64,000 nucleotides of DNA from Polaribacter vadi. Its GTDB lineage: Bacteria; Bacteroidota; Bacteroidia; Flavobacteriales; Flavobacteriaceae. The translations under genes and the position numbers were made by a program. Below the pieces are notes generated by a model, which did no database searches, was not told the DNA's origin, and worked only from the letters and a program-made list of their open reading frames with translations. Of this stretch, positions 42,661-51,547 are shown in pieces (position 1 is the stretch's first letter; each line of letters opens with the position of its first letter). The DNA is taken from assembly GCF_018861005.1 (NCBI RefSeq), contig NZ_JAHKQL010000004.1, positions 143,840 through 207,839 of the forward strand, in the 5' to 3' direction.

Positions 42661-44137
42661 AATCCAGAAAAACGTCACTTTTGATAAATCTAAAACACAA
42701 GCTGTTTACATACAAGTTGCGCAAGCATTTGTACACTTGTTTCAGAGGAACATCATCCTAAAAAAAACAAAATTACCAGGCACTAGAGCTCTTGCAAAAA
42801 CATTACAAATTCATAGAAATACTGCTGTCGCTATTTATGATGAATTAGCCTCTCAAGGTTGGGTAGACATTAAACCAAACAAAGGCACTTTTGTATCTAC
42901 TAAAAAAGTGAGATTCACTAATAAAAACCGAAAAACTGAATTTATAAATCATCAAAATTTAGCCAAAACTACTGGTTTCGAATTTCAAAAATCGTTTCAT
43001 TTGGCATCTACTGTGCAATTAACAGAAGCTAAATATTCTATAAATGATGGCAAACCAGATTTGCGTTTACATCCTGTAAATCAATTTACAAGATGGTATA
43101 GTGCAGCTATGAAACGTAAAACTTTAATTCAAAAATGGAACAGACCTCAAGAAGCATCACTCTCTATGTTTCAAACACAACTGTGTAATTATTTAAATGC
43201 CACAAGAGGATTACATGTAGGCCCTAAAAATATAATTAGTACCAGAAGTACAGAAATGAGTTTGTACATTGTTTCTCAACTTTTAATTCAAAAAAATGAT
43301 GTTGTTTTGGTTGGCGATTTAAGCAATTATGCTTCTAATATGATATTTCAGCAAGTAGGAGCTCAACTAATTACAATTCCTACTGATGATGATGGTTTAG
43401 ATGTTGAATTTATCAGAAAAAACTTTATAAAAAACAGTATTAGATGTGTTTATCTTTGTGCGCACAGAGATTACCCAACCACAGTTACCTTAAGCGCAAC
43501 ACGTAGAACTGCATTACTAAAATTGGCCAAAGAATTTGGTTTTGCCATTATTGAAGATGATTTTGATTTTGATTTTGATTTTCAGTTTGATAATTCTCCT
43601 GTTTTACCAATGACAAATTCTGATGAAAATGGAATGGTCATTTATCTAGGCAAATTGGGGCAATCTTTGTTTCCTAGTTTTCAAATCGGATTTGTAATTG
43701 CACCAGAAAATTTAATATCAGAAGCTAAAAATTATTTGTATTTATTAGATGAACAAGGAGATTTAATTCAGCAACAAATGTTATCAGAATTAATTAATGA
43801 AGGAGAAATATACAGATTAATGCAAAAGAATATTGTTATTTATAAAAAAAGAAGAGATTATTTAAATCAATTACTATCTAAATATTTTGATAAAATTGCA
43901 GCTTGGAAAATTCCTGAAGGTGGTTTGGCAATTTGGTTAACATTTTACCCAACCATACCTTTAGTTAAATTGGCTGAAGAAGCAGAAAAAAACAATTTAT
44001 TTTTACCCAAAACTATTTTATATCAGAATAAAAACACTTGTGCAATTCGCTTTGGGTTTGGTCATTTAAATGAAAATGAAATCGAAATTGTTATTCAGAA
44101 ATTAAAAAGCGCTTATAAAAATCTGTCTTTAAGTTAG
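42635..44137 (+). CDS. MocR-like (GntR plus aminotransferase-fold) regulator lacking the usual PLP lysine
   Basis: 500 residues. Residues 15-88 are a GntR winged helix (LPGTRALAKTLQIHRNTAVAIYDELASQGW). Residues 120-495 have the fold-I aminotransferase shape (TRSTEMSLYIVSQLL, LCAHRDYPTTVTLSATRR, FAIIEDDFDFDF). In MocR/GabR/PdxR proteins the Schiff-base lysine lies in an FSKxLFP motif. Here the aligned run is GKLGQSLFP, with Gln343 at the Lys place and Gln350 at the place of the phosphate-contacting Arg. It may not bind PLP covalently. It probably controls the divergent TonB receptor and itself. Confidence 0.82.
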   Translation: MRDSPLLSIIQKNVTFDKSKTQAVYIQVAQAFVHLFQRNIILKKTKLPGTRALAKTLQIHRNTAVAIYDELASQGWVDIKPNKGTFVSTKKVRFTNKNRKTEFINHQNLAKTTGFEFQKSFHLASTVQLTEAKYSINDGKPDLRLHPVNQFTRWYSAAMKRKTLIQKWNRPQEASLSMFQTQLCNYLNATRGLHVGPKNIISTRSTEMSLYIVSQLLIQKNDVVLVGDLSNYASNMIFQQVGAQLITIPTDDDGLDVEFIRKNFIKNSIRCVYLCAHRDYPTTVTLSATRRTALLKLAKEFGFAIIEDDFDFDFDFQFDNSPVLPMTNSDENGMVIYLGKLGQSLFPSFQIGFVIAPENLISEAKNYLYLLDEQGDLIQQQMLSELINEGEIYRLMQKNIVIYKKRRDYLNQLLSKYFDKIAAWKIPEGGLAIWLTFYPTIPLVKLAEEAEKNNLFLPKTILYQNKNTCAIRFGFGHLNENEIEIVIQKLKSAYKNLSLS

Positions 44138-44217
44138 GTTGATAATATTCTGCTTCTTTTACAAATTAAGATATTAACAACGCAATTTTGTCTGCTATTT
44201 TTAGGTATTTTTATACC

Positions 44218-45483
44218 ATGTTTGCACTTGTAGATTGTAATAATTTTTATGCTTCTTGCGAGCGAGTTTTTAACCCAAACTTGCAAAACAAACCTGTTGC
44301 TATTTTAAGCAATAATGATGGTTGCGTAATTTCTATGAGCGATGAAGCTAAGAAATTAGAACTCCCATTTGGTGCTCCAATTTTTAAATGGGAACAATTT
44401 TGCAAAGAAAAAAACATTACAGTTTTGTCTTCTAATTATCCTTTGTATGGGGATATGAGTGCAAGAGTAATGAATATTCTGGCCGATTTTTCGCCAGATA
44501 TTGAAGTGTATTCTATTGACGAATCTTTTTTACAATTAAAAGGTTTTGATAATTATGATTTACAAGAATATGCTACAAAAATTAGAAGTAGAGTTTTAAA
44601 ATGGACAGGCATACCAACTTGTGTAGGAATTGCGCCCACCAAAGCATTGAGTAAAGTTGCCAATAAAATTGCACGTTCTAACCTAAAACAATCTAAAGGA
44701 ATTTGTGTTATTGATTGCGAAGAAAACAGAATTAAAGCCTTAAAATGGACAAAAATTGGCAATGTTTGGGGAATTGGAAGACGCTTAAAAAACAGATTGC
44801 AAGCAAAAGGTTGTACAACTGCTTATGATTTTACACAATTACCAAGCGATTGGGTTTTAAAGAATTTTTCTATTGTAGAATGGCGTTTGCAAAAAGATTT
44901 ACAAGGCATTTCTAAAATTCCGTTAGAAGAAGTTTCATCAAAAAAAATGATTGCCACAACTCGTAGTTTCGAATACACGTATTCTGATATCAATAATCTT
45001 AAAGAACGTATTTCTACGTTTGCTGCAAGTTGTGCAGAAAAATTGCGTAATCAAGAATCGAGCTGTCATATGTTAATTGTGCAGCTTTCTAGCAATCGTC
45101 ATCAAAAAAATGAACCACAACACAGAGAGAGTAAAACCGTGGTTTTTTCGTATCCAACAGACTCTACATTAACCATTTCTAAAGCTGCTGTTGAAGCTGT
45201 AAAAAGTATTTTTAAACCCGGAATTAAATACAAAAGAGCAGGTGTAATTGTTACTGGTTTAGTTCCTAATGATAATTTTCAACTCAATTTATTTTCGCAC
45301 GAAAACCCAAAACACAAGCCGTTAATGTCTGCGATTGATCATTTAAATCGTAAATTTAAAGCAGACAAAATTAAATTAGGGAATCAAGATTTAAAACGTA
45401 CTTGGAAAATGCGTCAAGAAAGATTATCACCTAAATTCACCACAAACATCAATGATATTTTAATTATAAAAGCCACTAAATAA
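44218..45483 (+). CDS. umuC: Y-family DNA polymerase, UmuC-like
   Basis: Translesion polymerase V catalytic subunit, 421 residues from the ATG at 44218. The palm begins FALVDCNNFYASCERVF with the first catalytic Asp. YSIDESFL (catalytic Asp-Glu) lies near residue 100, CVGIAPTKALSKVANKIA follows, and the helix-hairpin-helix GNVWGIGRRLKNRL is near 180. The little-finger domain and the UmuC-type C-terminal domain (LMSAIDHLNRKF, TWKMRQERLSPKFTT) complete it. The frame is open to 44188, but those residues do not match the family. The umuD gene is nearby, one gene away. Confidence 0.93.
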   Translation: MFALVDCNNFYASCERVFNPNLQNKPVAILSNNDGCVISMSDEAKKLELPFGAPIFKWEQFCKEKNITVLSSNYPLYGDMSARVMNILADFSPDIEVYSIDESFLQLKGFDNYDLQEYATKIRSRVLKWTGIPTCVGIAPTKALSKVANKIARSNLKQSKGICVIDCEENRIKALKWTKIGNVWGIGRRLKNRLQAKGCTTAYDFTQLPSDWVLKNFSIVEWRLQKDLQGISKIPLEEVSSKKMIATTRSFEYTYSDINNLKERISTFAASCAEKLRNQESSCHMLIVQLSSNRHQKNEPQHRESKTVVFSYPTDSTLTISKAAVEAVKSIFKPGIKYKRAGVIVTGLVPNDNFQLNLFSHENPKHKPLMSAIDHLNRKFKADKIKLGNQDLKRTWKMRQERLSPKFTTNINDILIIKATK

Positions 45484-45492
45484 GTTTTTTTT

Positions 45493-45870
45493 ATGAATGA
45501 TAATTACAACATTTTAGCCGTTTTTGATTATTCTACAGAAGCACATGTTACCAAATCTAAATTAGATTCAGAAGGTTTAAAAACCTTACTAATGGACGAA
45601 AAAACGATAGATACTGATCCTTTGGTTAGCAATGCAATTGGTGGCGTAAAATTGTTGGTTCATAAAAACGATTTTGAAAAAGCAGCTACTATTTACAATG
45701 AAATTAGAACATATCAGAAAGATGAAAGTGGAAACGATATTTTTTGTCCTAACTGTAATTCTAATCAAATTTTAATTGCTCCTCTTAAAAGGAAAAATAT
45801 ATTTTTTATGTTATTTCCTTTTTTTGAAAAAACAAAACACATCTGTAATAATTGTAAAACAGTATTTTAA
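45493..45870 (+). CDS. DUF2007-like domain fused to a zinc ribbon
   Basis: 125 residues. The N-terminal part (about 1-75) has the DUF2007 pattern (ILAVFDYSTEAHVTKSKLDSEGL, then GGVKLLVHKNDFEKAATIYN). The C-terminal part has two CxxC pairs (CPNCNSNQI near residue 86 and CNNCKTVF at the end) around a short hydrophobic run (IFFMLFPFF). Its role is unknown. It lies nine bases after umuC and 54 before umuD, in the same direction. Confidence 0.75.
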   Translation: MNDNYNILAVFDYSTEAHVTKSKLDSEGLKTLLMDEKTIDTDPLVSNAIGGVKLLVHKNDFEKAATIYNEIRTYQKDESGNDIFCPNCNSNQILIAPLKRKNIFFMLFPFFEKTKHICNNCKTVF

Positions 45871-45923
45871 TTCTAAAATAATAGCTAAAACATTTCAAGA
45901 AAAGTTATAATTTGCAACTACTT

Positions 45924-46358
45924 ATGATTGGAACTAAAAATCTTACTTTTTTTACACCAAAAGCTTCTTCTGGTAATGGAGCTGTTTTGGTTGATGTTGG
46001 CATTTCTGCTGGATTTCCTTCGCCTGCAGATGACTTTAGAGAAACTAGAATTTCTTTAGATGATGAATTAATTCAAAACAAAGACGCTACTTTTTTTGCC
46101 AAAGTAAAAGGTCAATCTATGATTGATGCTGGTTTAGATGATAACGATTTGTTAGTTATTGACAGAAGTTTAGAACCTGCCAACAATAAAATTGCGGTTT
46201 GTTTTTTAGATGGCGAGTTTACCGTAAAACGTTTACGAGTTGAAAAAAATGAAGTTTGGTTGCAACCAGAAAATCCTGATTACCCAATTATAAACATTAC
46301 AGAAGAGAATGATTTTATGATCTGGGGAATTGTAACAAGTGTGATTAAAAAAGTATAA
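45924..46358 (+). CDS. umuD: UmuD-like S24 self-cleaving protein
   Basis: 144 residues. Trims itself to UmuD' and joins UmuC in polymerase V. The cleavage region is SAGFPSPADDF (Ala-Gly bond near residue 28). The nucleophilic serine is in VKGQSMIDAG near residue 63, and the general-base lysine in FLDGEFTVKRL near residue 100. The order umuC, DUF2007-type gene, umuD is reversed from the E. coli order. The ATG is preferred to an upstream non-ATG start. Confidence 0.9.
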   Translation: MIGTKNLTFFTPKASSGNGAVLVDVGISAGFPSPADDFRETRISLDDELIQNKDATFFAKVKGQSMIDAGLDDNDLLVIDRSLEPANNKIAVCFLDGEFTVKRLRVEKNEVWLQPENPDYPIINITEENDFMIWGIVTSVIKKV

Positions 46359-46383
46359 ATTACCTTTATTTAGTATTTTATTA

Positions 46384-46411
46384 TTGTTTTTCGATAATTT
46401 TTATATATTTG
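46384..46411 (+). promoter_or_regulatory. Bacteroidota promoter of the DUF2975-HTH operon
   Basis: TTG at 46384-46386, 17 bases, then TATATTTG at 46404-46411, a full two-part match. The ATG is 25 bases further on. Confidence 0.6.
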
Positions 46412-46435
46412 TGATATCAAATACTATAAAATGTT

Positions 46436-46963
46436 ATGAAAAAAATTGCCTATTTAATTTCTAAAATAACTTTTTGGGGTTTTCTTTTATTTACTTTAAT
46501 TCTGATCCCTCTTTCATTATCCTCTTTTTTAGAATATTATTTTAATTGGGATATTCCTTTTGTAGAAATTGTTAAAAGAGAAGGTTTAGATTTTGCTAAA
46601 ATTAAAAATATTGGTATTGAATTTTGGCTCAATTATACCATGATTTTAATGTGGGGAACAATGATTTTTTATGCTATTTATTTTTATGCATTACAAAAAT
46701 TTTTCAAAATATTTATTTTTGAAAATACTTTTGATCAACATGCTGTAAAACAGCTTAATCTTTTTTACAAATTAAACTTTTTCCCTATAATTATTGGCTT
46801 TATTGGCATCTTGTATCGTTACTTTTCTTTAGGATATTTTAAATTTGATGAGCCTCATTTTTTTGTATTTATTCATTTAGTTGTTGCATTCTTTTTATAC
46901 TTCTATCAAGATTTGATAAAAAAAGGAAACACTATTCAACAAGAAAACGATTTAACAATTTAA
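46436..46963 (+). CDS. DUF2975 membrane protein, copy 1
   Basis: 175 residues with four membrane helices (about 9-33, 63-88, 115-137, 145-163). The helix-loop arrangement and the closing tail QQENDLTI identify the DUF2975 family. The loop LQKFFKIFIFENTFDQHAVKQL is the most conserved part among the three neighbouring copies. Its function is unknown. It is first in a four-gene unit that ends with a small HTH regulator, the usual partner of this family. Confidence 0.78.
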   Translation: MKKIAYLISKITFWGFLLFTLILIPLSLSSFLEYYFNWDIPFVEIVKREGLDFAKIKNIGIEFWLNYTMILMWGTMIFYAIYFYALQKFFKIFIFENTFDQHAVKQLNLFYKLNFFPIIIGFIGILYRYFSLGYFKFDEPHFFVFIHLVVAFFLYFYQDLIKKGNTIQQENDLTI

Positions 46964-46969
46964 AAAACC

Positions 46970-47515
46970 ATGAAAACACAATCGAACATTTTAAAATGGC
47001 TATCGCTTATATTTTTAATAAGACTTATCTATCTTACTTTTAAACAAATACAGAATCTATATTTAATTAGTAATAACGATAAAAAACTAAATAAAATATT
47101 TGGAATAGAGTATCCTGAAGATATTAATCAATCTTTACTCTGGATAATAAGTATTTTTATTTTAGCCAGCTTAATTTATTTAATATATCAGTTGTTTAAT
47201 TTGATAAGAATAGCTCAAAACCTCATTGATAACAAGGTTTTCACTAACAAAAACGCAAATCAATTACATGCTATAGGAAAAGGTATTATAGTTTTCACAT
47301 CAATTCTTATCATTGTACAAACAACTATAGACCATTCGTTTTTAGATAGTACTGTTAGCTCTAAAGAATCCAATTCTTATAACTTGGGTTACGCTCTTGG
47401 AACTAACATTGCAAAAAGAATGTACTTATACATGATCTCTCTTTTTGTATTAATAATTTCTTCATTAATTAAAAACGGAAATATTATAAAACAAGAAAAC
47501 GATTTAACAATTTAA
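46970..47515 (+). CDS. DUF2975 membrane protein, copy 2
   Basis: 181 residues with four membrane helices and the same plan as its neighbours. The middle loop reads RIAQNLIDNKVFTNKNANQL, and the tail is KQENDLTI. It lies six bases after copy 1 and four before copy 3. Outside the loop and tail the three copies share little, so the duplication is old or they diverge fast. The function is unknown. Confidence 0.75.
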   Translation: MKTQSNILKWLSLIFLIRLIYLTFKQIQNLYLISNNDKKLNKIFGIEYPEDINQSLLWIISIFILASLIYLIYQLFNLIRIAQNLIDNKVFTNKNANQLHAIGKGIIVFTSILIIVQTTIDHSFLDSTVSSKESNSYNLGYALGTNIAKRMYLYMISLFVLIISSLIKNGNIIKQENDLTI

Positions 47516-47519
47516 AACT

Positions 47520-48023
47520 ATGAGAAAAATTAATATTTTAAAAGCGATTGTAGATTTACTTTGGATATTTTCTATGCCAATTATACTAATGATTTTTGGT
47601 TTTTCTATTGCGATTTTCTTTGTTGATTTAAGTGAGGTAAATATCAAAATAAATTCAGTAAATTTTAATAATGATAGTTTGTTATCAAAAACATTATTGG
47701 TTATTTCAGCACTAAATTATTTACTAATTATTACAGCTTTATATTTTTTTAGAAAAGTATTAAACTACTTTATAAGAATAAAAATATTTGAAGAAACAGT
47801 TATAACATTATTAAAAAAAACAGGAAATTTATTATCTGTTTCCGGAATTATTTCTCTCACAGTTTCTATGATTAGTAAAATTTATTTTGAACAAAAAATA
47901 ACTTTAGAATTCGGATTGAATCAACATTTAGTAATTATTTGTTTAGGCTTATTCTTTTTAGTTTTAAGTGAAATATTTAAAATTGCAAAACATCAAAAAC
48001 AAGAAAACGATTTAACAATATAA
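47520..48023 (+). CDS. DUF2975 membrane protein, copy 3
   Basis: 167 residues with four membrane helices. The loop corresponding to the others reads FIRIKIFEETVITLLKKTGN, and the tail is again KQENDLTI. The stop codon is one base from the HTH gene start. The function is unknown, but tight coupling to the regulator is clear from spacing. Confidence 0.72.
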   Translation: MRKINILKAIVDLLWIFSMPIILMIFGFSIAIFFVDLSEVNIKINSVNFNNDSLLSKTLLVISALNYLLIITALYFFRKVLNYFIRIKIFEETVITLLKKTGNLLSVSGIISLTVSMISKIYFEQKITLEFGLNQHLVIICLGLFFLVLSEIFKIAKHQKQENDLTI

Positions 48024-48024
48024 T

Positions 48025-48231
48025 ATGGCAATCATTGTAAACTTAGACGTAATGCTTGCCAAACGCAAAATGCGCAGTAAAGAATTGGCAGAAATAATTG
48101 GCATTACTACCGCAAATTTATCCGTTTTAAAATCTGGTAAAGCAAAAGCGATTCGGTTTTCTACTTTAGAGGCAATTTGTAAAGCTTTAGAATGCCAGCC
48201 TGCAGATATTTTAGAGTATCAACAAGATTAA
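48025..48231 (+). CDS. small Xre/HTH_26-type transcriptional regulator
   Basis: 68 residues that are almost entirely one helix-turn-helix domain: MLAKRKMRSKELAEIIGITTANLSVLKSGKAKAIRF (in parts) with the turn at IIGITTANLS, then LEAICKALECQPADILEY. This YozG-like type is found next to DUF2975 genes in many bacteria. It may repress its own operon. No inverted repeat operator was identified with confidence. Confidence 0.88.
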   Translation: MAIIVNLDVMLAKRKMRSKELAEIIGITTANLSVLKSGKAKAIRFSTLEAICKALECQPADILEYQQD

Positions 48232-48236
48232 AAACA

Positions 48237-48280
48237 TCTCGATACAATTTTGCAAAAAAGCAAAATCACTCGATATTACA
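48237..48280 (+). repeat. shorter relative of the dispersed hairpin element
   Basis: Keeps the outer parts TCTCGATACAA and ATCACTCGA of the 51-bp element, but its inner stem is ATTTTGC with GCAAAAT around six A, so both arms changed together. It lies 26 bases from copy 2 and faces it. Confidence 0.65.
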
Positions 48281-48306
48281 GACTAAAAACTTTAAAGAAA
48301 TCTAAT

Positions 48307-48357
48307 TGTCAGTTCGAGTGGTTTTTCTGACAAAGGAAGAAAAATTATATCAAGAAC
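48307..48357 (-). repeat. dispersed 51-bp hairpin element, copy 2
   Basis: Read on the minus strand, it matches copy 1 (19947-19997) at 47 of 51 positions, all four differences being C/T changes. It lies between the HTH gene and the DPP4-like peptidase gene. Confidence 0.8.
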
Positions 48358-48371
48358 TTTTAAATTCAACC

Positions 48372-48408
48372 AAAAAAAACTCCGAATTTTCATTCGGAGT
48401 TTTTATTT
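48372..48408. terminator. bidirectional terminator between the HTH and DPP4-like genes
   Basis: ACTCCGAAT (48379-48387) pairs perfectly with ATTCGGAGT (48392-48400), with an A run on one side and a T run on the other. Confidence 0.85.
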
Positions 48409-48428
48409 TATAAAACCTATAAACAGTT

Positions 48429-50939
48429 TTATCTATTCATTGGTTTGTCTAAATTCATAAACATAAAATCTGCACTTGTATTTTCTTCACCTAACAAATA
48501 TTTACTAAAATGATCTGCTCTTAACCAAAAAGAATATTCTGTCATATTACCAAAACCATGTCTTTGTCCTGGCATAATCATATATTTAAAACGTTTATTT
48601 GCTTTAATTAATTCGTTTGCCATTCTTATGGTTCCTGCAGGATTTACGTTATTATCCATATCTCCATGAATCAACATTAAATGGCCTTTTAGGTTTTTTG
48701 CCAAAGACTGATTTACATCAATTTTATATTTATAAGAACTTTTCCCTTTCTCGTCAATTTCTTCTTTTACACCATGATGCGTTTCACTCCACCAAGAATT
48801 GTACACATTGTTATCATGATTTCCTGCTGATGAAACTGCTGCTTTAAAGAAATCTGGATACACTAACATTGCAGCTGTAGACATAAATCCACCTCCTGAA
48901 TGACCGTAAATTCCTACTTTTTCGATATCGATAAATTTATGTTTATTTGCCAATTGTTGCGCAACATATTTTTTATCCGCCAAACCATAATCACGCAAAT
49001 TACCATAACCATAATTATGATACCATTTAGATCTATCTGGATGTCCACCTCTGTTTCCTAACGTAATTACAATAAAACCAACTTGCGCCATTCTATCAAC
49101 TCTATCCATTCTGTAAGAAAAAGATTTGTTAACAGCTTCTGTTTGTGGGCCAGGATACACATATTCTAACAACGGATAAACTTTGGTAGAATCCATATCA
49201 AAAGGTTTGTACATTACTCCGTAAATATCTGTAATTCCATCATCTGCTTTTACTTTAAAAGGCTCAGGAAATTTATATCCTGATGCAAATAATTGCGATA
49301 AATCTGCGGTTTCTAAATCCATAACTTTACGTCCGTTAGCATCTCTAACTTCCGATTTTGGAACTGTATTAACTCTAGAAAAATTATTTACAAAGTATTG
49401 ATTAGAATCAGACATACTTGTTCTTGCAGTAAAATTACCAGGATTTAAAGTCTTTAATCCTGTACCATTTAAATTGATACTATAAGTATGAGCATAATAA
49501 GGATCTTGTTCTTTATTTACTCCATTTGCAGAAAAATATAAAGTTCTAGTTTTTTCGTTTAAACCCTCAAAATTAGACACATGATAATCGCCATTTGTAA
49601 CTTGGTTTTTTAAATTACCATTGGCATCATACAAATAAAAATGTGCCCAACCATCACGTTCTGCCCAATGTAACATTTCTGTTTCATTATTAAATAAAAC
49701 CAAAGGTTTAGATTCTATATAGGTATTAAAACGCTCTTCGATTAAGGTTTTATATTCTCCTGTATTAATATCAGCAACATTAATATCGTATTTTTTACGA
49801 TCTCTAGATATTACACTAAAATATACTTTCCCTTTTTTAGATAAAAGTAAAGAAGGTCTAAAATCGTCATCTCTTTCAGACTGTTTTCTTGGCGCTCTAA
49901 AAACAGAAATACTTTGTTGTTTAATAGTATCTAAAGGAACTCTTACATGTGTTTTTGTAGGAATATCAAAAATTAATAATTCTGATTTATAATATTCTTG
50001 CTCTCCTGGCATGTGATATTTGTACGTTTCTAACGTTGGTCTTTTTTTACCTGTAGAGTTAATTACCCATAAATCTTTAATATGTCTAGAGTCTGATTTT
50101 TGAAAAACAAACTTTTTAGAATCGTGAGACCACATACCTCCAACTCCATTTCTTTTATCTTTATTTTTTTCTATATCTTCATTATCTCGTCCTCTACCAC
50201 CTCTACCATAACCATAGTTTTTTTCACCATCTTTTGTCCATTGATTTTCTACAACAGTACTGTCTTTTTCATCTTTAATAAACTTTTTAAAGTTTACTTT
50301 ATCCATCCAATACAAATTGTAATTTTTAGAGTACAAAACGATAGAACTATCTGGAGCAATATTTGCCCAACGTTTCCAAGGTTCTTTTTCTTTCTTTTTA
50401 TTATCTAAAATGGTTAAACTATTACTACCTAATTTGTATTCTAAATAGTAAACTTTCTTTTCCTTTTTAGGTTTTTTAGGCTTTGCTTTTTTACCTTTTT
50501 TGGTTGATGTAGAATCTTTTTTAACCTCTTTTTTTTCTTCTATAACCTCTACTTCTTCTGTAGAAGTTACATAAAAACGAATTGCATTTTCTGCTTCGTT
50601 AAATTTAAAACTGAAACGTGGCAAATGTTTTGCATCGTAAGGATCTTTGGTAATTTCTGTTAACCATTTTGCCATTTTTATGTTATCAAAAAGTGTTTTT
50701 TTAGTTTTTCTGTCTAAATCAACTAAATAATAATTAGAACCTTCTGATGTTTTGTAAGAATACCAAAAACGGTTTCCTTTTTTTAACCAATGAGGATTTA
50801 CACTGGTTGAATGTACCATTTTTGCTAAATTTTTAGGCGAATATTTAGCTGCAGCTCTGTAATTGGGTTTTGGAGTTTCTTGTGCAAAACTTATTGAAAC
50901 AGTCAATAAAAACACAAAAAACAAGATGAAATTTTTCAT
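48429..50939 (-). CDS. S9-family serine peptidase (dipeptidyl peptidase IV-like)
   Basis: 836 residues. The signal peptide (1-19) ends at SFAQ. A DPP4-type beta-propeller (about 40-560) holds a long Lys/Glu-rich insertion (about 125-165). The alpha/beta-hydrolase domain is C-terminal. The nucleophile is in GIYGHSGGGFMST (Ser near residue 690), the acid in LIHGDMDNNVNP and the His in GQRHGFG. The family cleaves dipeptides, often after proline, in the periplasm or outside the cell. It is a single gene. Confidence 0.92.
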   Translation of the reverse strand: MKNFILFFVFLLTVSISFAQETPKPNYRAAAKYSPKNLAKMVHSTSVNPHWLKKGNRFWYSYKTSEGSNYYLVDLDRKTKKTLFDNIKMAKWLTEITKDPYDAKHLPRFSFKFNEAENAIRFYVTSTEEVEVIEEKKEVKKDSTSTKKGKKAKPKKPKKEKKVYYLEYKLGSNSLTILDNKKKEKEPWKRWANIAPDSSIVLYSKNYNLYWMDKVNFKKFIKDEKDSTVVENQWTKDGEKNYGYGRGGRGRDNEDIEKNKDKRNGVGGMWSHDSKKFVFQKSDSRHIKDLWVINSTGKKRPTLETYKYHMPGEQEYYKSELLIFDIPTKTHVRVPLDTIKQQSISVFRAPRKQSERDDDFRPSLLLSKKGKVYFSVISRDRKKYDINVADINTGEYKTLIEERFNTYIESKPLVLFNNETEMLHWAERDGWAHFYLYDANGNLKNQVTNGDYHVSNFEGLNEKTRTLYFSANGVNKEQDPYYAHTYSINLNGTGLKTLNPGNFTARTSMSDSNQYFVNNFSRVNTVPKSEVRDANGRKVMDLETADLSQLFASGYKFPEPFKVKADDGITDIYGVMYKPFDMDSTKVYPLLEYVYPGPQTEAVNKSFSYRMDRVDRMAQVGFIVITLGNRGGHPDRSKWYHNYGYGNLRDYGLADKKYVAQQLANKHKFIDIEKVGIYGHSGGGFMSTAAMLVYPDFFKAAVSSAGNHDNNVYNSWWSETHHGVKEEIDEKGKSSYKYKIDVNQSLAKNLKGHLMLIHGDMDNNVNPAGTIRMANELIKANKRFKYMIMPGQRHGFGNMTEYSFWLRADHFSKYLLGEENTSADFMFMNLDKPMNR

Positions 50940-51041
50940 TTGTAATGTTTGATTAAATTTGAATTAACCCTAAAGTTGATTAAAACAAATTACACTACAA
51001 ATTTTTTAAGAAGAGTTTGTTAAATATTTAACAGTTTACTT

Positions 51042-51491
51042 TTAATTTAGATTACGTTTTTCGATAAAGAACCGTTTTAAAATTTGAGAACATTCGTTTT
51101 CTAAAATTCCTGATACAACTTTTGTCTTCGGATGTATAGTAGTTTTTAAATTTACAAAACCTCTTTCAGGTTCAGAAGCACCATAGACAATTTTACTTAT
51201 TTGTGCCCAATAACTTGCACCTGCACACATTTGGCAAGGCTCTAAAGTTACATACAAAATACAATCTTTTAAATATTTACCACCTAAAAAATCTGCAGCT
51301 GCAGTAAATGCTTGCATTTCTGCATGTGCTGTTACATCATTTAAAGTCTCTGTTAAATTATGTGCTCTTGCAATTATTTTATTCTTTAAAACAATAACAG
51401 CACCAACAGGAACCTCGCCTTTATCAAAAGCAATTTCTGCTTCTTGATAGGCTTTTCTCATAAAATAAGTATCATCAAAAGGTTGTATCAT
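51042..51491 (-). CDS. tadA: tRNA-adenosine deaminase / nucleoside deaminase
   Basis: 149 residues of the cytidine-deaminase fold. VTAHAEMQAF holds the zinc His and catalytic Glu (HAE), and LEPCQMCAGA the two zinc cysteines (PCxxC). The N-terminal FMRKAYQEAEIAFDKGEVPVGAVIV is the TadA signature. It changes A34 to inosine in tRNA-Arg(ACG), and exactly that tRNA is encoded at 31156. A guanine deaminase role is possible but less likely from the motif wording. Confidence 0.88.
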   Translation of the reverse strand: MIQPFDDTYFMRKAYQEAEIAFDKGEVPVGAVIVLKNKIIARAHNLTETLNDVTAHAEMQAFTAAADFLGGKYLKDCILYVTLEPCQMCAGASYWAQISKIVYGASEPERGFVNLKTTIHPKTKVVSGILENECSQILKRFFIEKRNLN

Positions 51492-51535
51492 AATTTAAAG
51501 AAAATAAAAATCAATATTACAAAAAAGGATTATTG

Positions 51536-51543
51536 TATTTTTG
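51536..51543 (+). promoter_or_regulatory. -7 box very close to the dxs start
   Basis: TATTTTTG, a full TAnnTTTG match, ends five bases before the dxs ATG at 51548, so transcription would begin almost at the start codon (leaderless or nearly so). Confidence 0.45.
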
Positions 51544-51547
51544 TAGA

